A stretch of DNA of 64,000 bases from Sulfobacillus thermotolerans (lineage in GTDB: Bacteria; Bacillota; Sulfobacillia; Sulfobacillales; Sulfobacillaceae): assembly GCA_002951815.1 (NCBI GenBank), contig CP019454.1:2542001-2606000 (forward strand), given 5' to 3'. The notes below the pieces were generated by a model, which saw only the letters and a program-made list of their open reading frames with translations, ran no database searches and had not been told where the DNA came from. Below are positions 27,801 through 37,321 of this stretch, one piece after another. Position numbers and translations under genes: made by a program. Each line of letters opens with the position of its first letter. Positions within the stretch are counted from its first letter, which is position 1.

Positions 27801-28856
27801 ATGCCCAGCAGCACAAGGCCTTTAGTCGTTTCTTATGCACAACAGCCGCTGATGCGACAAATCGCCGCGACATTTCCCGCTTTGGACGTGCGCTTCGTCG
27901 ATGACATTGCCGCACCAACACGGATCAGTATCTTTAATCAGGCACGCGCTATGATTGTTGCAGGCAATCCCGTCAATGCCCATACTCTTGAGCCGTGGAC
28001 CACTCTGGAATTTGTCCAAACTTTGGGATCGGGCTATAACAATGTCGACCTATCAGCTCTGCAGGACCGTCATATTGCAGCGGCCCACAACCCCGGTCAA
28101 AACGCGTACGCCGTCGCGGAACACGCCCTAATGTCAGCCATCTACCTTATGCGGCACATGGGTGCGGCTCATACCATGGTCTTAAATGGGCAATTTTCGC
28201 AGCGGCAACAGTTGGCGGGAACGATCAGAGATATGCGTGGCCTGACTTTGGCTCTCTACGGAATGGGACAAATTGGGCAACAGTTAGTCCGGCTCGCCAC
28301 GCCCTTTGGCATGAACCTGATCTATTACCAGCGACACCGTCACCCCCAGGTGGAGCATGAGTACGCTGTTCGTTATGTGGCACCTGACGAGCTCTGGAAG
28401 CTCGCAGATATTGTGGTTTTAACCGTACCGCTCACGGATGCAACGTTTCACTTGGTGGGAAAAGACCAATTGGCATGCATGAAACCTGGTAGCGTATTGA
28501 TTAATGTTGGCCGAGGACCCGTCGTGGATGAACAAGCTTTAGCCCAAGCTCTTATCGAAGAACGGCTATACGGTGCAGCTCTTGACGTCTTTGAGACCGA
28601 GCCACTGTCTGAGAGTAGTCCCTTACGGAGCTTGCCGCCGCCCGTCCAAGAACGCACGTTATTTTCTCCACATATTTCCGGGGTCACACAGCAAGCCCTA
28701 ACGGCCATGGCAACCCATGCCTTAGAAAACGTGCAATGTTTTTTCGCCCAGCAATCAGTGCATCATGTTCTAGTCCCACGGCCGGGCGTCAATCTTTGGC
28801 AATGGCAAAACGACGGACGCCAAAAATCATTTGCCACCCATCCGAATGAGGGATGA
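27801..28856 (+). CDS. D-isomer 2-hydroxyacid dehydrogenase
   Basis: 351 residues. NAD-binding motif YGMGQIGQQ near residue 153, the catalytic Arg in NVGRGPVVDE near 235, Glu in DVFETEPL near 265 and His in FSPHISG near 296 complete the family triad. Substrate may be glyoxylate, hydroxypyruvate or a 2-ketoacid; the sequence does not decide. A GGCGGTGG site precedes the ATG. Its 3' end overlaps the convergent M50-like gene by 68 bases. Confidence 0.85.
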   Translation: MPSSTRPLVVSYAQQPLMRQIAATFPALDVRFVDDIAAPTRISIFNQARAMIVAGNPVNAHTLEPWTTLEFVQTLGSGYNNVDLSALQDRHIAAAHNPGQNAYAVAEHALMSAIYLMRHMGAAHTMVLNGQFSQRQQLAGTIRDMRGLTLALYGMGQIGQQLVRLATPFGMNLIYYQRHRHPQVEHEYAVRYVAPDELWKLADIVVLTVPLTDATFHLVGKDQLACMKPGSVLINVGRGPVVDEQALAQALIEERLYGAALDVFETEPLSESSPLRSLPPPVQERTLFSPHISGVTQQALTAMATHALENVQCFFAQQSVHHVLVPRPGVNLWQWQNDGRQKSFATHPNEG

Positions 28857-29181
28857 AAGGACAGCCATTCACCAGTAAGCTGGCGAGGCCCCAAATCAAA
28901 GGGCCCTCTAACCAAAGGCACGTGCACCGCATCAGCATCACGTATAGTAACGCGAGAACGGATAACAGACCGTCCACGGCGAGGCCTGCCGCGGCAACCC
29001 AACGATAAGCCTTTCGGGATAGGCCTGTCATATCGATAACAGTGGTTAACCGACCCTTATGCCACCGCATGCCGTGCCACCGTGCCCCGTAATGGCGGGC
29101 GACTACGATATGGGCAGCTTCGTGCCCAATCGTTCCGACTAAAGCGGCCAGACTGACGGATGCCCAGAGTACAGCGTTCAC
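28789..29181 (-). CDS. Small site-2-protease-like (M50) membrane protein
   Basis: 130 residues. The zinc motif HExxH is present as HEAAH at residues 20-24 within the first helix, and a later SDGW near the C-terminus could give the third metal ligand as in M50 proteases. About three to four hydrophobic helices are visible. The start is GTG at 29181, seven bases after AGGAGG. It is much shorter than typical RseP/SpoIVFB proteins, and activity is unproven. Confidence 0.65.
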   Translation of the reverse strand: MNAVLWASVSLAALVGTIGHEAAHIVVARHYGARWHGMRWHKGRLTTVIDMTGLSRKAYRWVAAAGLAVDGLLSVLALLYVMLMRCTCLWLEGPLIWGLASLLVNGCPFIPHSDGWQMIFGVRRFAIAKD

Positions 29182-29350
29182 GGAATGACCTCCTGTCAGA
29201 TGCAAAATTTTGACGGACTGCTGGTGCTACATGCACTACTCTTGGTATTATTCCCATAGTTCGTTCAGACAGAGTCGGAAGTCATAGACTGTGTCTTTCG
29301 CACAGCATAAGGAGCGACATACGACACCAACAGTACCGGAGGAGACCAAT

Positions 29351-30991
29351 ATGCCCCAGGCAACTCTGCACCCCATCGGAGACATCGCACAACAACTAGA
29401 CCTGACGAAATCCGATATTATTCCGTTTAGCAATGACAAAGCCAAGATTCCTTTAGATATCATTTACCAACGGCCGAGGCGGGCCAAACTTGTCTTGATG
29501 ACCTCGATCAATCCCACGCCCCCAGGAGAAGGCAAAACGACCATGTCGATTGGTCTATCCCAAGCGATGCGTCGACTGGGGATCCAAGCTACGGCCGTCT
29601 TGCGAGAACCGTCCATGGGGCCCACATTTGGCATGAAAGGAGGCGCAACCGGAGGAGGCGCTTCACAAGCTGAACCCTCGACCGCGATTAATCTTCACTT
29701 CACCGGAGATTTTCACGCCATCACGGCAGCTCACAACTTGCTGGCCGCGCTAATTGATAATGAGCTGTTCCACGGCAGTCGTCTGGACGTCGATCCCCAG
29801 CGTGTGTTGTGGAAGCGAGTCTTAGATGTCAACGACCGAGCCCTGCGCCATGTTGTCATAGGCCTAGGTGGACCCTCTCAAGGTATCCCTCGCGAAACCG
29901 GATTTGATATCACGGCGGCATCGGAAGTGATGGCGGTTCTCACGCTATCTCAGGACATGAAAGATTTAAAACAGCGTTTGGCGCGCATGGTTATCGCAAG
30001 TCAGGGTAACCAAATGGTTACCGCAGGAGACATTGGCGCAGAAGAAGCGATGGCGGCTATTCTACGCGACGCCATGATGCCTAACTTAGTGCAAACTTCA
30101 GAGCATACGCCCGTGATTATGCATGGCGGCCCGTTTGCCAATATTGCTCATGGCTGTAACAGCATTGTGGCCACAGAAGCAGGACTGCGCATGTCCGATG
30201 TGGTTGTGACAGAAGCGGGCTTTGGCGCCGATTTGGGAGCAGAAAAATTCCTAGATATCAAAGCACCAATAGCGCATTTACAGCCTTCTCTAGCCGTTGT
30301 GGTGGTCACTTTGCGGGCCCTTCGCTACCACGGCGGACAACCTTTAAGTGAGATGGCACAACCGAATTTAGTGGCGTTGCAACGCGGCATGGCCAATCTT
30401 CTGAAACATATTGAAAATCTCCAGTCTTATGGATTACCAGTCGTGGTTGCGATTAACCAGTTTGGTACCGATACCCAAGAGGAACTTCAGTGGCTTATTT
30501 CTGCGCTAGCCCAACGTGGCATTGCCGCAGCCGCCGCGGATGTCTTTGGCCAAGGCGGGGCTGGTGGCGAAGAATTAGCCGCATTAGTGGCCAAAGAGCT
30601 AGAAACATCAAGGGGAGCCTTTCAGCCGTTATATGATGAGAGCGTGCCACTACGAGAAAAGATTGAACGCATCGTAACAAAAATTTATGGAGGCGACCGT
30701 GTGGAGTATAGCGCCAGCGCCGAACGCACCCTGAAGAAATTGGAGGCATGGGGAGAGGACCATTTAAAGGTCTGTATCGCTAAGACCCAATATTCTCTGA
30801 GTGACAATCCCAAGCGTCTAGGACGACCAGAGGGATTTTCGGTATCCATTCGCGATATCGATATTGCTCGGGGTGCTGGCTATATTGTTCCTTTAGCGGG
30901 CGACATGATTCGGATGCCCGGGCTGCCTAAAGATCCCGCCGCCTACCGGGTTCGTGTTAATGACTCCGGACAGATTGAGGGGATTCATTGA
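29351..30991 (+). CDS. fhs: Formate-tetrahydrofolate ligase
   Basis: ATP-dependent synthesis of 10-formyl-tetrahydrofolate from formate. 546 residues, family-typical. The ATP loop PTPPGEGKTT lies near residue 55, followed by REPSMGPTFGMKGGATGGG, a hallmark of FTHFS. GGAGGAG precedes the ATG at 29351. It overlaps the HAD hydrolase gene by one base. The pathway partner folate cyclodeaminase lies at 52 kb in this window. The upstream 60-codon frame extension has no ribosome-binding site. Confidence 0.95.
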   Translation: MPQATLHPIGDIAQQLDLTKSDIIPFSNDKAKIPLDIIYQRPRRAKLVLMTSINPTPPGEGKTTMSIGLSQAMRRLGIQATAVLREPSMGPTFGMKGGATGGGASQAEPSTAINLHFTGDFHAITAAHNLLAALIDNELFHGSRLDVDPQRVLWKRVLDVNDRALRHVVIGLGGPSQGIPRETGFDITAASEVMAVLTLSQDMKDLKQRLARMVIASQGNQMVTAGDIGAEEAMAAILRDAMMPNLVQTSEHTPVIMHGGPFANIAHGCNSIVATEAGLRMSDVVVTEAGFGADLGAEKFLDIKAPIAHLQPSLAVVVVTLRALRYHGGQPLSEMAQPNLVALQRGMANLLKHIENLQSYGLPVVVAINQFGTDTQEELQWLISALAQRGIAAAAADVFGQGGAGGEELAALVAKELETSRGAFQPLYDESVPLREKIERIVTKIYGGDRVEYSASAERTLKKLEAWGEDHLKVCIAKTQYSLSDNPKRLGRPEGFSVSIRDIDIARGAGYIVPLAGDMIRMPGLPKDPAAYRVRVNDSGQIEGIH

Positions 30992-31752
30992 TGCCGCAAT
31001 CACTCAAAGCATTGATATTTGACGTGGATGGCACATTGGCCGACACCGAAGGTTTGGGACATCTTTGGGCCTTCAATCAAGCCTTTCAAGAGGCAGGACT
31101 GCCATTTGTCTGGGACACTGACACCTACCGTGTATTGTTAGCCGTAACCGGAGGAGAACGGCGCATCCACCACTTTCTGAGTACCCGTCCTGATTTGCCC
31201 TCTCTTAGTCGGGAACGTGTCGCACAACTACATCAACGCAAAACCGTTCTATTTGGAGAACGGGTGCAAAGTGGACATGTCTTGTGGCGACCCGGCACTA
31301 AGCGTCTTATCCGCGAGGCTAAACACAAGGGGCTAAAAGTGGGAATCGCCACAACAACTCATGAAGCCAATGTCCACGCGTTGCTGCAATCGGCATTCGG
31401 TAACGAATGGCCTAGCTGGATCGACTTGATAGGGGCGGCGCAGCATGTAGAGAATAAAAAACCTGACCCGGCGATTTACCATTGGGTCTTGCAACAGTGG
31501 GGATATGGGCCAGGTGATGTGATAGCCTTTGAGGATTCCTCGCCCGGTCTTCTAGCAGCACGTCAAGCCCAAATTCCAACCGTGATCACCATGAATGAGT
31601 GGACATATGATCACGATTTTACGGGCGCTTTGGCTGTTCTAGACAATTTGGGGGAGCCTGGAGCACCCGCACGCGTGCTTATTCCAAAAGGACAAGACAA
31701 TGTGGTCGTAGACTGCAATGTGCTACAGCAATGGTTAGAAGCGGAACGATGA
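30991..31752 (+). CDS. HAD-family phosphatase, CbbY-like
   Basis: 253 residues. Motif I DVDGTLADTEG with the nucleophile Asp near residue 10 and a C1 cap domain; motif III Lys in KKPDPAIY near 161; motif IV EDSSPGLLAA near 181. CbbY/phosphoglycolate-phosphatase-like. Its ATG overlaps the fhs stop (TGATG), so the two are coupled. A terminator overlaps its stop codon. Confidence 0.85.
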   Translation: MPQSLKALIFDVDGTLADTEGLGHLWAFNQAFQEAGLPFVWDTDTYRVLLAVTGGERRIHHFLSTRPDLPSLSRERVAQLHQRKTVLFGERVQSGHVLWRPGTKRLIREAKHKGLKVGIATTTHEANVHALLQSAFGNEWPSWIDLIGAAQHVENKKPDPAIYHWVLQQWGYGPGDVIAFEDSSPGLLAARQAQIPTVITMNEWTYDHDFTGALAVLDNLGEPGAPARVLIPKGQDNVVVDCNVLQQWLEAER

Positions 31753-31770
31753 CGTTCCGCTTTTATTTTT
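31741..31770 (+). terminator. Rho-independent terminator after fhs-HAD operon
   Basis: GCGGAACG and CGTTCCGC form a perfect 8-bp stem around a four-base loop that holds most of the HAD stop codon, followed by TTTTATTTTT. Confidence 0.9.
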
Positions 31771-31777
31771 CTTATAA

Positions 31778-31807
31778 TTGATAATGGCTCTCATTATCAT
31801 TTATAAT
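31778..31807 (+). promoter_or_regulatory. Fur-type box embedded in a near-consensus promoter
   Basis: TGATAATG-GCTCT-CATTATCA (31779-31799) is a perfect 8-bp inverted repeat matching the outer parts of the Fur box. It overlaps a -35 TTGATA (31778-31783) and lies directly before a consensus -10 TATAAT (31802-31807), spacer 18. A bound Fur-family repressor would block RNA polymerase. Controls the MFS gene 33 bases downstream. Confidence 0.75.
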
Positions 31808-31839
31808 CCTTGTAAAGACGCGCATGCAGGAGGGGTATT

Positions 31840-33075
31840 GTGAGGAAACCACAGGTGATAATGGCAGTCGGGGCAGGGATTTTCATAGGGACCTACGACA
31901 TGGGAGCGCTGTCGGTGGTTCTGCCGGACATCGTCAAACAATGGCACATTGCCACCGCGGCCATCACCATGTTAGGGACCTCAACCTTTATCGGCATGAT
32001 TATCGGCAGCCTTATCTCGGGACTCCTCGCAGACAAATGGGGGCGGCGCATTATCCTTCTTTTGGACTTTGTAGCGTACGGGATAGCGGCAATGATGAGC
32101 GCATTCAGCCCCAACTTTTTATGGTTAGCAGCAATGCGCGTGGTGGTGGGGATAGGGGTCGGAGCGGATTTTGCGGTGGCATTTCCTTACTTGGTCGAAT
32201 ATGCGGGACAGCTGAGGGGGCGTGTCATGGCATGGGCTATGTGGGCCGCAAACTTTGGCATGCTGATCGCGTATGGAGTAGGTGCTCTGGCGTTGCGCTA
32301 TCCAGGCGGGTGGCGTGTCCCGCTTTTTGTCGGTGCGTTGTTGGTTGTTCCTGTGCTATGGGTCAGGCATAAGATTCCCGAATCGGCAGCGTGGAGAGCC
32401 CATCATGCCGCCTCCTGGTCGGATATCAAAAACATCGTGCACCATGCGCAGTATCGTAAAAGCGTGTTGCTCTCTTCCGTTACGTGGCTCAGTTATCAAG
32501 TGAGCGACCAAGGCCTTACGTTATTTCTTCCCTTAATGCTCGTCACAGTTTTTGGCACAACCGCTTCGGGTGCCGCGTGGCACAGCGTCTTGGTCAAGGC
32601 TATTACCATTCCCGCCGCGCTTGTGACAGTGGCCTTGATTGATCGCTGGGGACGGCGTCCATTACAAATTTGGGGTTTTTTAGGGCGCGCATTGGGGTTA
32701 ATAGGGTTAGGAACTTTGCTGATATGTGAGCCTGGACCACTTAGGCAATACCCTTTGTGGCAATACAGCGCATGGCTGCTCTTAGTTATCGCCTATGGCT
32801 TTGGCGCTTTGGGTCCAGATAAAACGACGGTCATTACCGCAGCAGAACAAATCCCGACCCAGTGGCGTGCTACGGCGCAAGCTATAGCCGAAGCCAGCGG
32901 CCGCATCGGTGGCATTATTGGTATTGTCGGCTATAGTCTTCTCACTCCTTGGTGGGGTCCGGGATCCGGGCTTCTCTTTTTTGGAGCCATGGCGTTGGTT
33001 GGCACTATCATTAGTCAACGAACTCTCCCCGAAACCAAAAATCTGGTGCTCGCTTCTGCAAGCGAATCGTCATAA
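31840..33075 (+). CDS. MFS transporter under a Fur-like box
   Basis: 411 residues with twelve predicted helices. The sugar/acid-porter type motif GLLADKWGRR lies near residue 68, repeated as ALIDRWGRRP in the second half, and the C-terminus has RTLPETKN, as in the metabolite:H+ symporter family. Start is GTG with GCAGGAGGGG upstream. The promoter carries a Fur-type operator, so expression probably rises when metal is scarce. It might carry a metal chelate such as citrate, but the substrate is not shown. Confidence 0.82.
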   Translation: MRKPQVIMAVGAGIFIGTYDMGALSVVLPDIVKQWHIATAAITMLGTSTFIGMIIGSLISGLLADKWGRRIILLLDFVAYGIAAMMSAFSPNFLWLAAMRVVVGIGVGADFAVAFPYLVEYAGQLRGRVMAWAMWAANFGMLIAYGVGALALRYPGGWRVPLFVGALLVVPVLWVRHKIPESAAWRAHHAASWSDIKNIVHHAQYRKSVLLSSVTWLSYQVSDQGLTLFLPLMLVTVFGTTASGAAWHSVLVKAITIPAALVTVALIDRWGRRPLQIWGFLGRALGLIGLGTLLICEPGPLRQYPLWQYSAWLLLVIAYGFGALGPDKTTVITAAEQIPTQWRATAQAIAEASGRIGGIIGIVGYSLLTPWWGPGSGLLFFGAMALVGTIISQRTLPETKNLVLASASESS

Positions 33076-33083
33076 AAACCTGC

Positions 33084-34511
33084 TTATTTCAGCTTATTTT
33101 TGGGTCGTGGTAAGCCTAATTGATGCGTATGCGCTACAGGCACTTTCCGTGAGACCCGAGAGACATACCATACCACAGGAACTAGCACGATCAACCATAT
33201 GACGCCGGAAAGGCTTAAGGGATACGCAATGGGCCAAACCGACTCATATAAGACCCACCAAAATAAGACAATGGCTAAAATCGGGAGGATGATGTGTTGC
33301 ACAAAATGCGACCGCTTATGCTCCTCACGGAAGAGTTTCATCAACGAGATATTCATTAGCGTGTGGGCTGATACTAACCCAAAGAGGACAGCGGTGGTCA
33401 TGACGTTAAAAGCCTGAGCAGGTCCTAATAGGGAGCCAATTAAAACGCCAACAATGACCGCTAATCCTGCGAGCACGCTGACACTTCGCGCAGGGGCGCG
33501 TCGCCCATTGACCTGGGCAAATCCAGTATTAATGAGTTCGTCGCGGCCAATCGCATAGAGCACGCGTGATGAGCTAGTCAGCAAGGCAATGCTGTCAGCC
33601 ATGGCGCTGTTTAACGCTAAAATGACTAAAGCCGCCGCACCCACAGGGCCTAAGTAGCGTAAAAATACGGTAACGCCCGGTGCATTAGCCCCCGAGAACG
33701 TGCCCATACGAAACATACCCCAGCCGACGGTAAGCGCATACGCTGACAGGGTTAAGGCCGCGCCCGTTAAAGTCAAAGACACTAACGCCGCTTTCCCGAT
33801 CAAGCGTCCGCGTTGTGTTTGCACCCCACCTTTTGCTTCTTCTCCCAACGAAGCATGACTGCCAATGCCGATGAAACTCGTGATGGCAAAGACCATTCCT
33901 AAAGAAACGCCTTTAATGCCCACACGGCCCACTTCGAAGGGTATCAAAGGATGCCCGGGGTGGACTTTTATCATGATGATGATCGAGGCCACAATTAAAA
34001 ATGAAATCTCAATTAAACTCGTGGTAGCCAGCACTTTAATGCTCGGACGAATTCCCATGACGGATAGTAGCCACGGCACGCCAATAAAGAAAAGCACAGC
34101 AAAAATCCAAAATAGCGGAGGTAGGGTCATATGTAGACGCGCGGCTAATCCTGGCAAAAACACACCGCCAATGTATACAGGAATAGCTGCGACGCTGAGA
34201 GTTTGGTAAAAAATTACCATAAATCCCGTGATTAGCGATGCCTTTGTCCCAAGGCCTGCCGAGACATAACTGTAATATCCGCCCGCCGACGCGCGATCTT
34301 TCGATAAATGGTAAAGCGTATTCACTTCAATAAACATCAGGCCAAAAGCCAACAAATAAGACAACGGCAACGCAACAAGCGCAAACGCGGCGCCCGCTGT
34401 CATGAAGGCGACAACATCACAGCTTGGCGCCATTCCCGCTAAACTCTGACTGACAAGGCCCCAAAAACCTACGACATTGGTGTGCAGTTCACTGTTCTCT
34501 TGAGCCACCAT
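33084..34511 (-). CDS. APC-family amino-acid permease
   Basis: 475 residues and about twelve helices. Helix 1 carries the GLVSQSLAGMAPS stretch of the APC fold, and SAGGYYSYVSAGLG near residue 77 matches the conserved APC motif. TTAGGAGG precedes the ATG. It converges with the MFS gene, eight bases apart. The amino-acid substrate cannot be told from sequence. Confidence 0.85.
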   Translation of the reverse strand: MVAQENSELHTNVVGFWGLVSQSLAGMAPSCDVVAFMTAGAAFALVALPLSYLLAFGLMFIEVNTLYHLSKDRASAGGYYSYVSAGLGTKASLITGFMVIFYQTLSVAAIPVYIGGVFLPGLAARLHMTLPPLFWIFAVLFFIGVPWLLSVMGIRPSIKVLATTSLIEISFLIVASIIIMIKVHPGHPLIPFEVGRVGIKGVSLGMVFAITSFIGIGSHASLGEEAKGGVQTQRGRLIGKAALVSLTLTGAALTLSAYALTVGWGMFRMGTFSGANAPGVTVFLRYLGPVGAAALVILALNSAMADSIALLTSSSRVLYAIGRDELINTGFAQVNGRRAPARSVSVLAGLAVIVGVLIGSLLGPAQAFNVMTTAVLFGLVSAHTLMNISLMKLFREEHKRSHFVQHIILPILAIVLFWWVLYESVWPIAYPLSLSGVIWLIVLVPVVWYVSRVSRKVPVAHTHQLGLPRPKNKLK

Positions 34512-34951
34512 AAGTCCTCCTAACCGAATGCAACAAACTTGCTAATGCTATCTTACAACATATCTTCGCAAGAAACAGAGTTGTCGTCCCATTTAGGCTG
34601 TGGTTTTACGGCACTAGTTATCCATCGTGAGACCGGTACCATAGGATGTAGATTTTTATATCGCTGTGTCGTGCGCGCAGCAAGCGAGTGAAGACGCGTA
34701 TGGAGCATCAAAGCAGATCGTCTCCTTAGCTTACATGCATTACGCGATTAGAAGAACGCGAAGTGTCTTGCCTATTAGGTGAACGTTTCTGAAAAGACTG
34801 GGCTCAACGGTTAATTGGGATATGGCATGAGCGTCTCGCGACCGTGAACGAGACACGGTAACATCCTCAATGCAAATCCAAAAGAACACACTTGACAGAT
34901 CATAATAACGGACCGTGATTTCGACTGCCCAGCACACGACAACGCCAATGG
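34512..34951. other. Intergenic stretch, no gene
   Basis: No supported gene in 440 bases. A short inverted repeat GTCTCG...CGAGAC (near 34832-34854) lies downstream of the minus-strand pair that follows and might help terminate it. Confidence 0.4.
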
Positions 34952-35344
34952 CTATGGCGTCACAGCATGAAAATCCCAAGCCACGGGAATCACGTGGCCG
35001 TTAGCCGTAACCAGAGCCGGGGATCCGACCAACCGAGTCAAAATGTGCTGATCGGCTACGGAACGCGGCCAGCGCAGGATGAGAGGAATATTACCATTAG
35101 GACCAGAAGGACGCGGCGTAAAGTACAAAATATCATCGCTGGGAGAGAAACGAATGGGCGGCTGCCCAGACTGCACCCACAGACGTTGGTCTTCCGGTGA
35201 TGCATACCGCATAATAAACTGTTCACGGGCCACTAAGGAGGCAAGTGAAACCTTGGAACGCGGTTGCTGCTCTGAGTGGGGAACGGGCCATAGCCACCAT
35301 ACCGCGCCGATAACCACAAACGGGACCCACCATAATCGCCGCAT
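34952..35344 (-). CDS. Small membrane-anchored protein
   Basis: 130 residues. One hydrophobic helix (about 4-18, Trp-rich) is followed by an extracytoplasmic domain rich in Pro and beta-prone segments. GGAGGG lies eight bases before the ATG, which begins one base after the stop of the upstream Ser-rich gene, so the pair is coupled. Family unknown. The downstream region has no partner gene. Confidence 0.6.
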   Translation of the reverse strand: MRRLWWVPFVVIGAVWWLWPVPHSEQQPRSKVSLASLVAREQFIMRYASPEDQRLWVQSGQPPIRFSPSDDILYFTPRPSGPNGNIPLILRWPRSVADQHILTRLVGSPALVTANGHVIPVAWDFHAVTP

Positions 35345-35345
35345 G

Positions 35346-36032
35346 CTATTGGCCCTCCGAAGCAAGAGCGGATGAAGACAATTGGACCGAATTGAGAATA
35401 TACGAAAGCTCAGATCCATTGGGGCCAACCGTCCATACCGTCACCGCCCCGCTAACCGCGGGGTTGGTGTCCACAAAACCTTGAAAGCCTGAACACGTAA
35501 AGGGATACACAGCACCTTCGTTTGCGCTAATGGAGCACCCTGACTGAGGTAAGGCCAAGGCCGGATCAAATGCGTTACCGCCGTTCAGGACATTATGATT
35601 AGAGCCATATGCGGAAGAAACCTGCACATTAAGCGAATTAGCCCCGGACGGCGAAGACCAAACGAGCGTCGCGCCGGACCCTCCGCCATCGATCACTCGC
35701 GGTGTTGCGTTCCATGAGGAGGGCAACGAGGCCGACCCGAACGCAGTGCCATCCAGCATTAACGGGACATTCACCCACTGGACGCCCGAAGCGGTCACAG
35801 ACGACGAAACAGAAGGAGCAACGGACGAGCTAGGAGATTGCGACGCAGAAGGTGGACTGGAAGACGAAGGAAATGTCGGCAAGGACGGCATCGGCGAAGA
35901 AAACCGGCCATGGATAGGACGAGAAGCGGCCGACGCACCAGGCCGTGAGGCCGGATGCAAACTAGAAAGCGTCCAAGCCCCTATGAGCCCAACACCCACG
36001 CCACCAAGAATAAGCCCTAGGGTGCGCACCAA
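35346..36032 (-). CDS. Exported Ser/Pro-rich protein
   Basis: About 228 residues. One N-terminal hydrophobic helix, then a low-complexity Ser/Pro-rich stalk (about residues 40-85), then a globular domain with two cysteines (SGCSIS and PFTCSG) about 28 residues apart that could form a disulfide. The start is the TTG at 36032, eight bases after GGGAGG; the adjacent GTG at 36029 is possible. The stalk-plus-domain layout resembles the lipoproteins at 37.9 and 42.5 kb but without a lipobox. Confidence 0.55.
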   Translation of the reverse strand: MVRTLGLILGGVGVGLIGAWTLSSLHPASRPGASAASRPIHGRFSSPMPSLPTFPSSSSPPSASQSPSSSVAPSVSSSVTASGVQWVNVPLMLDGTAFGSASLPSSWNATPRVIDGGGSGATLVWSSPSGANSLNVQVSSAYGSNHNVLNGGNAFDPALALPQSGCSISANEGAVYPFTCSGFQGFVDTNPAVSGAVTVWTVGPNGSELSYILNSVQLSSSALASEGQ

Positions 36033-36343
36033 GCCATCAACCTCCCAACGACCCAATTTCAAAATTATGGTACACAGTTGGAAGATCAAACACAAATAAC
36101 AAAAAGGAATAATAACCATTCAAAATGTGACCGTATCGAATCCGGAATATGGCTCAAAAGTAACGGAATATTTTTTGAAGAAGCGTGTCCGATAAGAGAT
36201 ATTATGTTAACTAGCGGTAGGAAGGTGTTGATCTCCGCCGAAATCACATTTCATACAGGACGCTTTCCGGGTTGAGGCATCCCTTATTTCTCCATAAAAT
36301 AGCAAATTCCTGCCGTTCAGCAAAAGTGCGGAAGAGCCATTTT
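36033..36343. other. AT-rich spacer before the remnant island
   Basis: No gene, repeat or clear promoter seen. It marks the passage from intact genes to the decayed region. Confidence 0.4.
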
Positions 36344-36559
36344 CTATTTCGCCATATACGCCCGTTGCGGACGCGGCGGAATATAGCTGGCCTTCAACGC
36401 GCCAATCTTGAGCAACCCGGCAATCCTCCGCGAGTCCTGCACGTCGGTCTTCCGCCCGGGCATGCCCTCAATGTGCTGGGGATTGACGACCATCACGGCC
36501 TCAAAGGGATACGCCTCCAAAGTCGGGGCATAGGCGTCTCCTTTAGAAGATCTTACCAA
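36344..36559 (-). mobile_element. IS110-family transposase fragment
   Basis: A 71-codon frame contains VVNPQHIEGMPGRKTDVQDS and later SYIPPRPQR, characteristic of the N-terminal DEDD domain of IS110 transposases, including the Asp-rich KTDVQDS motif. The N-terminal beginning and the whole C-terminal part, with the second catalytic domain, are absent. It is a relic, not an active element. Confidence 0.75.
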
Positions 36560-36570
36560 AAAGACGGTTT

Positions 36571-36789
36571 TTGTTAATCCGGCAACGTTTTGTCGACGCG
36601 ATTGACCTCGTTAATTTGTGCCTTTTGGGACAGCTCCGGCTCAGTTCCGATGCCGTGGAATGTGGCGTGGCACTCATGCAACACGCGATAGAACAGGCTC
36701 CTTCCCTAAAAAGCAAACAGATGACACCGCACGTACTCAGGCATACGGCCGCAATGACGCTCCTCAAGGCTGCCGTAGCGTCAAAATGA
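36571..36789 (+). pseudogene. Tyrosine recombinase (phage-type integrase) fragment
   Basis: Within this frame the segment TPHVLRHTAAMTLLKAAV carries the HxLRH box of tyrosine recombinases, preceded by a KSKQ stretch as in XerD-like integrases. The earlier Arg and the later catalytic Tyr are absent. It is a short relic next to an IS110 relic and overlaps the end of the methyltransferase pseudogene. Confidence 0.6.
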
Positions 36790-37281
36790 ATGGAGCTCCC
36801 GGACGAAGAAGGTGCCGCAAAGCATTAAATCCAGAAATAATATCGGTGACGTCCATATGCTCGACCGCTGAAATACAATATGCAGCATCTAAAGGCTCAC
36901 AGATCCAACGTGCAAGGTCAGCAAAGTTGGCCACTATAGGGATAATTGTAGGTTGAGTACTAAGCAACGGCACTATAGGTTCATCCAGGTCTACTGCATA
37001 AACCTTTGTACTCTTTGTACTTTTTGTTCCCAGAAAATACACGGACGGAATGTACCCACCCCAATTTCCGATACCGTTAAATTCGGCCTTATAAACTCCG
37101 CTGCAAAACAATATTCGTATTTTCTATTCCAAACATGCGCCGCTACCCATCCATACTTCCCTTCAAATCCCGGCGGGCCAGAAGTGAAATGTCTATCATC
37201 TTTTCTGATATAACGACTATCTAGCAACAATCCCTTAGCTTCGGCGGTAGAATTACCGTCGGAGCCAATATCGATATTCAT
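36764..37281 (-). pseudogene. SAM-dependent methyltransferase, frameshifted
   Basis: Two overlapping frames read as one class I methyltransferase. The first begins at ATG 37281 with a GAAGGGG site and runs to a glycine-motif-like VSEIG; near 37075 the frame shifts and continues through GNWGGYIPS, KVYAVDLD (the acidic strand-2 residue) and YCISAVEHMDV to LRPGAPFILTL. One indel therefore breaks it. It lies 40 bases after a decayed ACP-like gene on the same strand, suggesting a former biosynthetic operon. Confidence 0.6.
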
Positions 37282-37321
37282 GGACGCCCCCCCTTCACAA
37301 AACTCCTGCGTGACGAGCCGT

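Noticed and set aside
29206-29350. A tetrahydrofolate riboswitch before fhs
   Set aside because: The leader is only about 145 bases, shares space with a divergent promoter, and shows no convincing conserved core or pairing.
34740-34979. 79-codon minus-strand frame before the amino-acid permease
   Set aside because: No start signal, no family and odd composition; it overlaps the end of a better supported gene.
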